Shown here piece after piece: positions 32,364 to 40,845 of a stretch of DNA of 64,000 nucleotides. The stretch is from Desulfovibrio desulfuricans (GTDB taxonomy: Bacteria > Desulfobacterota > Desulfovibrionia > Desulfovibrionales > Desulfovibrionaceae): positions 304,928 through 368,927 of the forward strand of contig NZ_JANFYZ010000002.1 of NCBI RefSeq assembly GCF_024460775.1, in the 5' to 3' direction. The translations under genes were made by a program, and so were the position numbers. How positions within the stretch are numbered: position 1 is the stretch's first letter; the number at the start of each line of letters is the position of its first letter. The notes beneath the pieces are model-generated. The model saw only the letters and a program-made list of their open reading frames with translations, had not been told where the DNA came from and made no database searches.

Positions 32364-33704
32364 ATGAAAACACTGATTGTTGTGCCGTTGGCCTGCGTTG
32401 CGCTGGTTGCTGGCTGCGCTTCTTCTGACAAAATGCGTCAGGTGGAATCGACCAGCGAAACCAACCAGAAGCTGCTGCGCGAGACCGACCAGCGATTGCG
32501 TACGCTGGAGCAAAGCGTAAATACGCTTGATACCCAGGTTGCCCAGCTCAATAACAGGGTTTACGAAGTGCGCACCCGTGGCGGACAAAAAACCGGCATG
32601 ACCGTGGTGCCCATTATTCCGCCGCAGCCTCACAAGAGCGTTGTGGTTACGCCTGCCCAGCCGGAAAGCGCCCAGCTTACCGCACACGGCCCGGTTGCGC
32701 CCAGCAGCTCCGAGCGCCCCCCAGTTAATCCCGCTCAGCCCGCAGCCAGTGCTGTTCCAGCAAACTCCACAGCGCCCAACGCCCGTACTGTTGATCCCGC
32801 CGCCACAATCAGGCCCATTCCCGCTGCCGCCCCGCGTGAGACCGCCAGGGCCGAAGCCGAGGCGATGCCCAAAACTTCTGCGGAAAAGATCCCTGCAGCA
32901 AAGACCGCTGCACAGCAAAGCTCCGCAGAAAAGCCGCAAGCTGCCGCCAAGGGCGCGGCGGGGGCTGCTTCGGCCGGATCTGCTGCATCTTTCGCTCTGC
33001 CGCCCGAGTCGGCTTTGCCCCCTGCGGCTTCTGCCGCAAGCGGAAAGGGGGCGGTTCAGCCCATGCTGCCGCCTGTTGCCGCAGCCGGGGGCAATCCTGA
33101 TGTCCCCGTGCCTTCTGTGCCGGTCTCTGATCTTGCGCTGCCGCCCGAACATCCTGGGCTGGGCCTGCCGCCCCTGCCTGGGGATGCCGCCGCCAAAAAC
33201 GGCGCAAAGGGCAAGGCTGCCAAAGCCGCTGCCTCACCTGCTCCTGCTTCGGCCCCTGCTTCGGCGGCAAGCGCTGCCGCCACGCCTGCTGTCTCGGCGC
33301 AAGCCCAGCCCGCAGCCTTGCCCAAGAGCGGCAAGGGCGAGGAAGCCGCATACAAGGCTGCCTTGCAGCCTGCCATGTCTGGCCGGGCCGCAGACAGTAT
33401 TGGCCGTTTTCAGACCTTTTTGCAGGAATACCCGCAGGGCCGCTTTGCCGCCAATGCGGAATACTGGATTGGCGAGGGCTACTACGCCCAGGGCAAGTAC
33501 AAGGATGCGCTGGCGCAGTTTGAAAAGGTCAACAGCCAGTGGCCTCGCCATCACAAGAATGCCGATGCCCTGCTGAAAACCGGCATGACCTTGAGCCGTA
33601 TGGGCGACAAGGAAGGCGCCGCGCAGGCGTACAAAAAACTGCTGTCGCAGTTTCCCAACTCTGAAGCGGCGGGGCTTGCCCGGTCGCGTGGTCTGGCCCG
33701 GTAA
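32364..33704 (+). CDS. cpoB: Tol-Pal system protein CpoB/YbgF-like lipoprotein
   Basis: A 446-residue periplasmic TPR protein. ATG 32364 (GGAG, six-base spacer) is preferred to GTG 32349. Signal peptide with lipobox VAGC (about residues 17-20) makes it a lipoprotein, unlike soluble E. coli CpoB. A YbgF-type coiled coil (about 25-70) is followed by an extreme Ala/Pro/Ser-rich linker of about 230 residues. C-terminal TPRs read 'YKAALQPAMSGRAADSIGRF', 'FLQEYPQGRFAANAEYWIGE', 'YYAQGKYKDALAQFEKV' and 'YKKLLSQFPNSEAAGLA'. It coordinates Tol with peptidoglycan synthesis in other bacteria. Confidence 0.88.
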   Translation: MKTLIVVPLACVALVAGCASSDKMRQVESTSETNQKLLRETDQRLRTLEQSVNTLDTQVAQLNNRVYEVRTRGGQKTGMTVVPIIPPQPHKSVVVTPAQPESAQLTAHGPVAPSSSERPPVNPAQPAASAVPANSTAPNARTVDPAATIRPIPAAAPRETARAEAEAMPKTSAEKIPAAKTAAQQSSAEKPQAAAKGAAGAASAGSAASFALPPESALPPAASAASGKGAVQPMLPPVAAAGGNPDVPVPSVPVSDLALPPEHPGLGLPPLPGDAAAKNGAKGKAAKAAASPAPASAPASAASAAATPAVSAQAQPAALPKSGKGEEAAYKAALQPAMSGRAADSIGRFQTFLQEYPQGRFAANAEYWIGEGYYAQGKYKDALAQFEKVNSQWPRHHKNADALLKTGMTLSRMGDKEGAAQAYKKLLSQFPNSEAAGLARSRGLAR

Positions 33705-33746
33705 AATGGGCTGCACAGCGGCGCTGGGCCATACAGCGGTGGCGGC

Positions 33747-35141
33747 ATGAGCCAGCCATGTAAAACTCTGGCTGTAATGGACGAGGCCGCCCGCAAGGAA
33801 TACTGGGCAAGCCTTGCCCTGCGGCACTGCCGTGGGCTGGGTGCGCGTTCTGCCGCACGCCTTGCGCGGCACTTTGGCTCGGCCTACGCCGCCGTGCAGG
33901 CGCGCGAACTCTGGCATGAGGCGGGCGTCAACAAGGGGCAGGCCGCCGAACTGGCTACGGGGTCGTGGCGTGTCACTGCCAGAGAAGAATGGGATCGCGC
34001 CCGCGATCTTGCCGCATCCATAGTCCTGTGGACAGACCCTGAATATCCCGTGCTGCTGCGCCCGGTTATTGATGCGCCCCTGCTGCTCTATTGCCGGGGT
34101 GATCTTTCCCTGCTGCAATCGCCGGGTTTTGCGGTGGTTGGCTCGCGCAAGGCCACCAAACATGGCAGGTCTGTGGCCGAATACATGGCGCGCTGCCTTT
34201 CGGCCTGCGGCATTGCCATTGTTTCCGGCATGGCGCTGGGCATAGACAGGGTTGCCCATGAGGCCGCGCTTGAGCGCGTTGGCCGCAGCATCGGCGTGTT
34301 GGGAACGGGCATTGATATGCTCTATCCCATTGGCAACATGACTGTTTTTGATGAAATGGAGCGCCGGGGTCTGCTGATCTCTGAATTCGCGCCCGGCACT
34401 CTGCCGCATGCGGGCAATTTCCCCATCCGCAACCGCATTATCAGCGGGCTGTCGCTGGGAGTGCTGGTGGTGGAGGCCGCCCAGCGGTCGGGCAGTCTTA
34501 TCACGGCGCGGCTGGCTCTGGAGCAAAACCGCGAAGTGTACGCCGTGCCGGGGCCTGCGCTGGATGCCCATTGCCTTGGCTGTCAGGATTTGGTGCGTCA
34601 GGGCGCGCATGCCGTATTCAGCGCCGAGGACGTGTTGCGCGATCTGGCGGAGCAGTTGCGGCCCTTTGGCATCAGCGAGGGCAGTGTTCCCGGTGAAGAG
34701 GAAGGACTGCTGGAGGATGTGCCTGTGCCGCAATCATCCAAGGCGGCAGGCACGTCCAGAGCGTCAGCACCCAGCGCAGCAGGCCGGGGCACCGCAGACA
34801 AGGGCGCGGCGGCTGGCAAACCCGGCAAGGCCGATGAGCAGGATGCCCCAACCGGGGAGCATGCCAGCGAAAATGCACCTATTATAGATGATGCCAGCAG
34901 CAATGCATGCACAGTGCAGCCCCTTAACGAGGGCGAGCGCGCCGCTGCGGAAAACGCCGCTGCCGCCGATGGCAACGCTGATCTGCTTGCGTATCTGCGT
35001 CAGCATGGCCCCACCCATGCCGATGTTCTGGCTGATGCCGCAGGGCTGAGCGCTGCGGCGGCCAATGCCGCTCTTGTGGGGCTTGAGATGCTGGGCAAGG
35101 TGCGGCGTTTGCCCGGCGCGCGCTATGAGGTGACGGCATGA
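33747..35141 (+). CDS. dprA: DNA processing protein DprA
   Basis: A 464-residue protein that loads RecA on incoming single-stranded DNA during transformation. The Rossmann-like core has 'YPVLLRPVIDAPLLLYCRGD', 'VVGSRKATKHG', 'GIAIVSGMALGIDRVAHEAA', 'TIGVLGTG'-like 'SIGVLGTGIDMLYP', 'GTLPHAGNFPIRNRIISGLS' and 'GSLITARLALEQNREVYAVPG'. An Ala/Ser/Glu-rich linker (about 315-400) joins a C-terminal winged helix (about 410-460). An in-frame Met at 33777 would also fit as start. It overlaps xerC by four bases, echoing the dprA-xerC gene order of other phyla. Confidence 0.93.
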   Translation: MSQPCKTLAVMDEAARKEYWASLALRHCRGLGARSAARLARHFGSAYAAVQARELWHEAGVNKGQAAELATGSWRVTAREEWDRARDLAASIVLWTDPEYPVLLRPVIDAPLLLYCRGDLSLLQSPGFAVVGSRKATKHGRSVAEYMARCLSACGIAIVSGMALGIDRVAHEAALERVGRSIGVLGTGIDMLYPIGNMTVFDEMERRGLLISEFAPGTLPHAGNFPIRNRIISGLSLGVLVVEAAQRSGSLITARLALEQNREVYAVPGPALDAHCLGCQDLVRQGAHAVFSAEDVLRDLAEQLRPFGISEGSVPGEEEGLLEDVPVPQSSKAAGTSRASAPSAAGRGTADKGAAAGKPGKADEQDAPTGEHASENAPIIDDASSNACTVQPLNEGERAAAENAAAADGNADLLAYLRQHGPTHADVLADAAGLSAAAANAALVGLEMLGKVRRLPGARYEVTA

Positions 35142-36259
35142 GCAGGGCACAGGGCGGGCAAAAAGGCCCGGTCGGCGCGACCACCAGCCAAAAAGCCGGG
35201 GGCGGTGCTGCTGCGGCCAAAACAACAGCGCGCAAAAAAACTGCGGGCAAGCAAACGCAAGGCTCGTTGACCGAGGCAGCCACGCCAAACACGCAGGAAC
35301 AGGCCGCTGGCGGGCAACGCAAACCCGGCCCCGACCGGGCAAAGCTCTTTGTTGATGCCTTTCTGGCCTGGATGGAAGTGCAGAAGGGCGCTTCGCCCGC
35401 CACGCTCAAAGCCTACGGCAGCGACCTTGCGCAACTCATCGAATTTCTGCGCGGGCAGGATGCTGACCTTGGAAGGCCCGAATCCGTCACCCGGCGGCAC
35501 GTGCAGGCCTATCTGGCCTGGCTGTTCCGTCAGGGCGAGGCCAAAAGCTCCATGGCCAGAAAACTGGCGGCTGTGCGTTCATTCTTCCGTTTTCAACAGC
35601 GCAATGGTGTGGTAACAGAAAATGTGGCCGCGCAGGTGCGTAATCCCCGGCAGGAAAAACGCCACCCTCGCGCCCTGAATGTGGACGAAACCTTTGCCTT
35701 GCTGGATGCGGAGCATGGGCCGGCCGGGACAGAGAGCGCCGAATCCGCGCGCCTGCTGTGCCGCGACCTTGCCCTTGCGGAACTGCTCTACGGTTCTGGC
35801 CTGCGCATTTCAGAGGCGCTTGGCCTCAATATTGATGATGTGCAGCTTTCATCGCGCGTGCTGCGCGTTATGGGCAAGGGCTCGCGTGAGCGGCTTGCGC
35901 CGCTTTCCGACACGTCGTGCGAGAGCCTCAGGGCATGGCTTGACGAGCGCCCGCTTCTGGCCCTGCCGGAAGAGCAGGCCCTGTTTGTGGGTTCGCGTGG
36001 TTCGCGCCTGAACCGCAGGGAGGCCGCGCGCATTGTGGAGCGCCTGTGCCGCCGGGCCGGGCTGGATTTTACAGTGTCGCCGCACAGCCTGCGCCATTCG
36101 TTTGCCACGCACCTGCTTTCGGCAGGGGCCGACCTGCGCAGCGTGCAGGAGCTGCTGGGACACCGCAGATTGACCACCACCCAGCGCTACACGCAGGTAA
36201 GCCTTGAGCATTTGATGGAAGCCTATGACAAGGCCCATCCCAAGGCGACGAAAAAATAA
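35138..36259 (+). CDS. xerC: Xer-family tyrosine recombinase
   Basis: A 373-residue recombinase that resolves chromosome dimers at dif. The ATG overlaps the dprA stop (ATGA). The first 65 residues are a Lys/Ala/Thr-rich disordered extension not found in E. coli XerC/D; the SAM-like core-binding domain follows ('FLAWMEVQKGASPATLKAYG'). All catalytic residues are present: Arg in 'LLYGSGLRISEALGL', Lys in 'GKGSRERLAPL', His-x-x-Arg in 'SPHSLRHSFATHLL', His in 'LGHRRLTTTQRYTQVS' and its nucleophilic Tyr. The name xerC follows the dprA neighbourhood; XerD is equally compatible. Confidence 0.88.
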   Translation: MSRAQGGQKGPVGATTSQKAGGGAAAAKTTARKKTAGKQTQGSLTEAATPNTQEQAAGGQRKPGPDRAKLFVDAFLAWMEVQKGASPATLKAYGSDLAQLIEFLRGQDADLGRPESVTRRHVQAYLAWLFRQGEAKSSMARKLAAVRSFFRFQQRNGVVTENVAAQVRNPRQEKRHPRALNVDETFALLDAEHGPAGTESAESARLLCRDLALAELLYGSGLRISEALGLNIDDVQLSSRVLRVMGKGSRERLAPLSDTSCESLRAWLDERPLLALPEEQALFVGSRGSRLNRREAARIVERLCRRAGLDFTVSPHSLRHSFATHLLSAGADLRSVQELLGHRRLTTTQRYTQVSLEHLMEAYDKAHPKATKK

Positions 36260-36358
36260 AAAAATCACTAAGTTAAAAATATCGTTTATTTTCAGATAGA
36301 TGTGTTTTGTGGGGTAGGGTGTCCACTAATCTGTTTCGGGTTTTTTTGTGCGAAGACC

Positions 36359-36387
36359 TTGGCATGGACAGGACTTTGTGCTAAAGA
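36359..36387 (+). promoter_or_regulatory. Candidate promoter of ppaC
   Basis: TTGGCA (36359-36364), 17-bp spacer, TAAAGA (36382-36387), 58 bp before the gene. A moderate match only. Confidence 0.35.
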
Positions 36388-36444
36388 GAACAAAGCGGTC
36401 GCACTGAACCGCATACCCGAACAATACCGGAAGGAGAGACTGTC

Positions 36445-37362
36445 ATGTCCGCATTAGTTATTGGTCACATGAATCCTGATACCGACAGCATCATTTCTGC
36501 CATTGCCGCCGCCGACCTGTACAGCAAGCGCGGTCTGGACGTTACCCCTGCCGCTCAGGGCGCGCCCACTCCTGAAACCGAATTCGTGCTCAAGAAGTTC
36601 GGTCTCACCGCTCCCCAGGTTGTTGCCGACGTGGCTGGCAAGAATCTGTATCTGGTGGACTATTCCGATCTGGCTCAGGCCCCCAAGGGAATGGATTCTG
36701 CCTGTGTGCTCGGTATCGCTGATCACCACAAGCTTGGTGATGTGACCACCTCCGCGCCCCTGGAAGCCTGGATCTGGCCCGTGGGCTGCACCTGCACCGT
36801 GCTGAAGAACATGTTTGACTTCTACGGCGTGGAAATTTCCAAGGGCATCGCTGGCGGCATGCTGTGCGCCATCCTCTCCGATACCGTTATCTTCAAGTCC
36901 CCCACCTGCACCCCCGCCGACAAGAAGGCCGTTGAAGAACTGGCCAAGATCGCGGGCGTGAGCGACGTTATGGCTCTGGGCATGGAAATGTTCAAGGTCA
37001 AGAGCGCCGTTGAAGGCACCTCCATGAAGGATCTGGTCTTCCGTGACTACAAGGACTTCGACATGGGCGGCAAGAAAGTTGGCATCGGCCAGCTCGAAGT
37101 GGTCGACCTTTCCATTCTGGAACCCGTCAAGGCTGGCCTTCAGGCCGAAATCGCCCGCGTGAAGGGCGAAGGCCGTCACAGCGTGTTCCTGCTGCTCACC
37201 GACATCATGAAGGAAGGCTCTGAAATGCTGATCGTTTCTGACGATCCTTCCGTGGTGGAAAAGGCTTTTGGCGTGAAGGCCGAAGGCAAATCCGTGTGGC
37301 TGCCCGGCGTGATGAGCCGCAAAAAGCAGGTCGTGCCCAACTTTGAAAAGGCTTTCAAGTAA
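36445..37362 (+). CDS. ppaC: Manganese-dependent inorganic pyrophosphatase
   Basis: A 305-residue family II pyrophosphatase (DHH superfamily), which hydrolyses PPi to drive biosynthesis and, in sulfate reducers, ATP sulfurylase. Metal ligands are visible in 'IGHMNPDTDSIISA' (His8, Asp12, Asp14), 'YLVDYSD' and the DHH box 'GIADHHKLGD'. The C-terminal DHHA2 domain has 'EGKSVWLPGVMSRKKQVVP' with the substrate-binding SRKKQ. It lacks CBS and DRTGG inserts, so it is the simple, nucleotide-insensitive form. AAGGAGAG precedes ATG 36445. Strong codon bias compared with neighbours suggests high expression. Confidence 0.96.
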   Translation: MSALVIGHMNPDTDSIISAIAAADLYSKRGLDVTPAAQGAPTPETEFVLKKFGLTAPQVVADVAGKNLYLVDYSDLAQAPKGMDSACVLGIADHHKLGDVTTSAPLEAWIWPVGCTCTVLKNMFDFYGVEISKGIAGGMLCAILSDTVIFKSPTCTPADKKAVEELAKIAGVSDVMALGMEMFKVKSAVEGTSMKDLVFRDYKDFDMGGKKVGIGQLEVVDLSILEPVKAGLQAEIARVKGEGRHSVFLLLTDIMKEGSEMLIVSDDPSVVEKAFGVKAEGKSVWLPGVMSRKKQVVPNFEKAFK

Positions 37363-37388
37363 GCTCTAGCTTAGCTTGAAATGATTTT

Positions 37389-37455
37389 GCCCCGCCGGGG
37401 CAGGGAAGCAGGTTCTTGCGAACCGAACCCCTGCCTTGGCGGGGTTCTTTTTTGC
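37389..37455 (+). terminator. Terminator of ppaC
   Basis: GCCCCGCC with GGCGGGG and an inner GGCAGGG with CCCTGCC form a long interrupted stem, followed by TTCTTTTTT. Confidence 0.75.
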
Positions 37456-37828
37456 AGGGCAGCACTTGGCGCTTTTTTGAGCAGCAGTGGCTGCCTTTTG
37501 CCCAGGGTGAGGCGGCGTCATAATAGTGCCGCACAGGCGGGCGATTTGTGCGGTTGCGGCTGGATGCCCCAACAGCGGCCCCCATGCGCAGGCAGTTCCG
37601 CTTTTGCAGTGCTTTATCCGCGCGCGGGGGCAGGGGCAAGGGTGCGTAAGATGCGGCAAAATCGTGGGGGATGCCTTCGGGGCAGGCCGTTGACCGCAGC
37701 GCCTGCATGTTGCCGCGCAATTCAGTTGAGGGCTGGCTCTGCTGGTGCTCGGACGCAAAAAGGCTGCCAGTTCTGTGCGAACCGACAGCCTCTGATTCTT
37801 ATACTGCAGGGTTGGACGAGTGTGCGGC
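37456..37828. other. Intergenic stretch, no gene seen
   Basis: Between the ppaC terminator and the convergent lipoprotein gene. One leftward open frame crosses the ppaC terminator and has no ribosome site, so I do not call it. No hairpin array or repeat is visible here. Confidence 0.45.
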
Positions 37829-38551
37829 CTACAGGCTGCGCTCTTCCAGACCTTCGCCGCTCTTTTGTTTGGCCTTGTTGGGCGGGGTAGTGACAGGCTG
37901 CAAGCCGGGCACCACGTCATGCACTTCCGTAGGCGGCAAGAGCGGATCGGCGGCATCGCGCTGAATGACCTTGCTGTCGCGCACGTACAGCGTGCAGGAA
38001 AGGCCAAAGCACTCGTATACCGCAGCAACAGTGCCCTTGAGCTTTTCCTGATCATTGAGCGGCGGTGGAACCAGCACGTAATAAATGCGGGTGCGCCCGC
38101 CCCTCTTGGGTTCCACAAAGCAGGAAACTATCCATTCATCCTGTCCGTCCCCGTTCCAGTCCGCAATGCCGACCATATTGACTTTAAGCTTCTGCGTGGC
38201 ATGATTGATGCTGAAACCGTTGGGGAAACGCTGCACGCGGCTGTCGGGCAGGATGGTGGCGGAAAATGTTTCGCCAAGATACACATCGTGCGCCGTATCG
38301 TTTTGCAGCATAAATGAGGGCGAAAGGCGGGTGAAAAGTATGTCGCCGTAGTCTTTCAAACCCTTGAACGACATGGGGGCCGTGTAGGAGCCGTCCTTGT
38401 CCAGCAGGTCACGGGCCTGAAGTTCCTTGGGCATGTTATGCGCCATTTTCATGAATTCGTCTTTTTCCACCACAACTACAGGGCGGGTGGTACCGCAGCC
38501 GGCAAGCAGACAGCCCAGGCAAAGCAGGGCGCAGATTCGCGATAAGACCAT
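37829..38551 (-). CDS. Lipoprotein of unknown function
   Basis: A 240-residue lipoprotein. ATG 38551 begins MVLSRICALLCLGCLLAGCG with lipobox LAGC; the frame runs on upstream without coding character. The mature part has 'GSYTAPMSFKGLKDYGDIL', a beta-rich centre with a calcium-loop-like 'GIADWNGDGQDEWIVSCF' (FG-GAP/EF-hand style DxNxDGxxE), and 'IYYVLVPPP'. A Pro/Lys-rich tail ends the protein. Family not recognised. It is divergent from the HlyD-like gene, sharing a 175-bp promoter region. Only a distant GGGGAG lies upstream as ribosome site. Confidence 0.75.
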   Translation of the reverse strand: MVLSRICALLCLGCLLAGCGTTRPVVVVEKDEFMKMAHNMPKELQARDLLDKDGSYTAPMSFKGLKDYGDILFTRLSPSFMLQNDTAHDVYLGETFSATILPDSRVQRFPNGFSINHATQKLKVNMVGIADWNGDGQDEWIVSCFVEPKRGGRTRIYYVLVPPPLNDQEKLKGTVAAVYECFGLSCTLYVRDSKVIQRDAADPLLPPTEVHDVVPGLQPVTTPPNKAKQKSGEGLEERSL

Positions 38552-38726
38552 GATATGTGTCGACTCCCCTGGCGGAGATTTGACGGCAAAAAGCCGCTTC
38601 TCCGTGAATGCAGCTTTTGTAAGCGTCTGCGAGCGGCTTGTAAAGAGCATTGCGGGTAGTATGGTACGGTATCTGCATGTTTTTATGATAATGTCATGAA
38701 AATGCTCCAACCCCACAGGACACGAC

Positions 38727-39917
38727 ATGCCCGAACCAATATATTTGCAAATGCCCGAACCCAGACTGAAAAAGCATGGCCGCATGTTTTTGCGCCTCCT
38801 GCCCCTGTGGGTGATAGGCTGTCTGGTTGCCGCCGGGTGGTGGTGGATTGAATCTGGCCGCGTAACAAGCACCTGGGCCATGCTCGATGGCATGGTGTAT
38901 GCGGTTTCGTCCGAATTCCCCGCCAAGGTCGAATCCGTGGCTGTTCGCGAGGGCGACCGCGTCAAAAAAGGGCAGGTCTTGGCCCGGCTGGACGCCAGAG
39001 CTTATGCTGGCCGTGTGGGCGAAGCTGGGCGCGAGGCAGCCGGTCTGCGCGCTATGGCTGGCCCGCCGAGCATTGAAGAAACCGCAGCCCGGCTCAAGCA
39101 GGCGCAGGATTCGGAACAGGAGATGGTGCGCCGCATCGCACTGGCGCGGCATGATGAAGATCTCAAACAGAAAGCGCGTGAAGAGCGCGTGGCAGAGCAT
39201 GTGCGCGCCCAGCTTGCCCTGCGCACCCTTGATAGCCAGGGCGGTGAACGCGCCGTGGGCAGCGCGCGCTACGCAGCCGCCAAGCAGGCGGAAGCTCAGA
39301 CCCGCCTTGCCAAGGAGCGGGCCATTGTGGAATTTGAACAGGTCAGCCTTGTGCGCGCAGCCATAGATCAGGAACTTGCCCGAGTGCGTGCGGAAGCTCT
39401 GCGTTACAAACAGTTGGCCTCAAGCAACCGCTATGCGCCAAAATATGTGGCAGGCGCCTTGGGCGCTGCCATGAATGCCGTGCCGCAAAATGCTGTGGAC
39501 GGCAATCTCTACGCGCCGCAGGATGGGCGCATTCTGCGCGGCATCGCCATGCCGGGGCAGTCTGTGCAGCGCGGTGAACCCGTGGTCCTGCTGTTGCCCG
39601 AGGGCAAGGAAGCGCAAAAATCCTTCTGGCTGTTGGCCTTTTTTACGCAGGATGCCGCCAATGCCCTCAAGCCGGGCCAGAAATGCGCCATAACCCTGAA
39701 AAATGACACCAGGCTTGAAGGGCGCGTCTATGACAGGCTCGACCCGCAGCCCCTGCCGCCCAATGCCCTTGCGGATAGCAAGGATGCCAGTGAGACTGCG
39801 GCCCGCCCGGAAGTTTACGTGCCTGTGCGCATAACCATCAGTGATGGCGAGGGCAAGCAGTTTGAACCAGGCATGCTGGGGAAGTGCGAGGTTATGACGA
39901 GGGTTTTCTGGAATTAG
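38727..39917 (+). CDS. HlyD/EmrA-type membrane fusion protein
   Basis: A 396-residue periplasmic adaptor. One N-terminal membrane helix (about 26-45, LPLWVIGCLVAAGWWWI) is followed by the split biotinyl-lipoyl domain ('GMVYAVSSEFPAKVESVAVR', 'EGDRVKKGQVLARLDAR' and later 'NLYAPQDGRILRGIAMPGQS' with 'VQRGEPVVLL'). A long alpha-hairpin coiled coil lies between (about 100-235). The beta-barrel end includes 'FFTQDAANALKPGQKCAI' and 'VPVRITISDGEGKQFEPGML'. Such proteins bridge an inner-membrane pump to an outer-membrane channel, but neither partner is adjacent. Confidence 0.86.
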   Translation: MPEPIYLQMPEPRLKKHGRMFLRLLPLWVIGCLVAAGWWWIESGRVTSTWAMLDGMVYAVSSEFPAKVESVAVREGDRVKKGQVLARLDARAYAGRVGEAGREAAGLRAMAGPPSIEETAARLKQAQDSEQEMVRRIALARHDEDLKQKAREERVAEHVRAQLALRTLDSQGGERAVGSARYAAAKQAEAQTRLAKERAIVEFEQVSLVRAAIDQELARVRAEALRYKQLASSNRYAPKYVAGALGAAMNAVPQNAVDGNLYAPQDGRILRGIAMPGQSVQRGEPVVLLLPEGKEAQKSFWLLAFFTQDAANALKPGQKCAITLKNDTRLEGRVYDRLDPQPLPPNALADSKDASETAARPEVYVPVRITISDGEGKQFEPGMLGKCEVMTRVFWN

Positions 39918-39944
39918 GGGACGTTTGGGGGGCTTGCGGGGCGG

Positions 39945-40134
39945 GCGGCTAACTGAAATTTCTGAAATTTTCTGCCCTGTGGGCACAGGATTCCGTCCTC
40001 TGGCGGAGTTTAGGACGCCTGTGCGGCACGCGATTTCAGCTTACCCACTGAGGTCGATTAAATTTTTTGCTCTTTGGGCACGATATTTCGCCCTCCGGCG
40101 AAATTTTGGAAGCCTGCGCGGCGCGCGGCAAGGC
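39945..40134 (+). repeat. Array of mini-hairpins after the HlyD-like gene (family A)
   Basis: At least six small stems: GCCC-tgt-GGGC, CCGTC-ctct-GGCGG, GCC-tgtgc-GGC, GCTC-ttt-GGGC, TTCGCC-ctcc-GGCGAA and GCC-tgcgc-GGC, spaced by AT-rich linkers. It begins 28 bp past the stop codon at 39917 and runs straight into the conserved family A block. It is the counterpart of 23256-23405. Confidence 0.6.
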
Positions 40135-40353
40135 GGGGCCGGTTATGGGGCTTCGCCCCCTTCGCGGCCCCCCTTGCATCCCCCCCCGAAGCACCCCCAA
40201 AGAGGGCTTTCAACTATCTTTATGCTACGAGGGCAACGCGGCTATAGCTGCGGGAGCTTCCTTCCCTCGCTGCGCTCACTCAGGGGATCTCCCTCCGCGC
40301 CGCGTTAATGCCAGAGAACGCTTCCGCTTTGAATCAAAAGCTGCTTCAGCCAT
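40135..40353 (+). repeat. Composite repeat family A, conserved block, copy 2
   Basis: About 220 bp, inverted relative to 23041-23255. Landmarks are GGGGCCGGTTATGGGGCTTC, AGCACCCCCAAAGAGGGCTT, GAGGGCAACGCGGCTATAGC, GATCTCCCTCCGCGCCGCGT and AATGCCAGAG. Relative to the upstream gene (here the HlyD-like gene, there tilS) orientation and order are the same. The remaining 40354-40480 holds nothing I can support. Confidence 0.75.
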
Positions 40354-40480
40354 GATTGAAGATTCTTCTGAAGTGCTGAAAACAGCTCTCTGAATATTTC
40401 GTTCAGCCATGATCAAATGGATAAATTGAGAGTCAGAAAAATCCGCCCGCCCCTCCTATCTGTCCGTTGCTATCTTCCCC

Positions 40481-40837
40481 CTACTTCCCGGTGTACACGG
40501 CACCAGACGTGGGGCTTTCCTTAACCACGATTTTTGAAAGCCCCCTGATCTGGGGATCCAGCTTGCCCCAGAGCCAGATGGCGATATTTTCGCTGGTGGG
40601 ATTTTCAAGCCCTTCAATATCATTCAGATACGTGTGATCCAGCTGGTCAACATACGACTTCGCAGTCGCTTTGATGTCGCCAAAATCAACAACCCAGCCA
40701 TTGGTTTCAGACACTTCGCCCTGCACATAAACTTCAACAACAAAAGTATGCCCATGCAGATTGCCGCATTTGTGGCCTACCGGTACAGCGGGCAACCGGT
40801 GCGCCGCGTCAAACGTCATAGTAACGTAAATATCCAT
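40481..40837 (-). CDS. queD: 6-carboxy-5,6,7,8-tetrahydropterin synthase
   Basis: A 118-residue T-fold enzyme that converts 7,8-dihydroneopterin triphosphate to 6-carboxytetrahydropterin in queuosine synthesis. ATG 40837 has AGGAG five bases upstream. Zinc ligands are His in 'FDAAHRLP' and the two His of 'KCGNLHGHTF'; the catalytic Cys lies in 'HKCGN'. 'GWVVDFGDIKA', 'LDHTYLNDI', 'NPTSENIAIWLW' and the closing 'VVVKESPTSGA'-like 'IVVKESPTSGAVY' are all family blocks. It follows queE by eight bases, so the two consecutive pathway steps are co-expressed. Confidence 0.95.
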   Translation of the reverse strand: MDIYVTMTFDAAHRLPAVPVGHKCGNLHGHTFVVEVYVQGEVSETNGWVVDFGDIKATAKSYVDQLDHTYLNDIEGLENPTSENIAIWLWGKLDPQIRGLSKIVVKESPTSGAVYTGK

Positions 40838-40845
40838 ATGTTCTC

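Noticed and set aside
31905..33152. N-terminal extension of the 30885-31904 membrane protein to about 755 residues
   Set aside because: The extension is antisense to cpoB and crosses the divergent promoter region; ATG 31904 has a good ribosome site and begins the membrane protein.
37355..37720. Leftward 121-codon frame after ppaC
   Set aside because: It runs through the ppaC terminator, has no ribosome site and low-information content.
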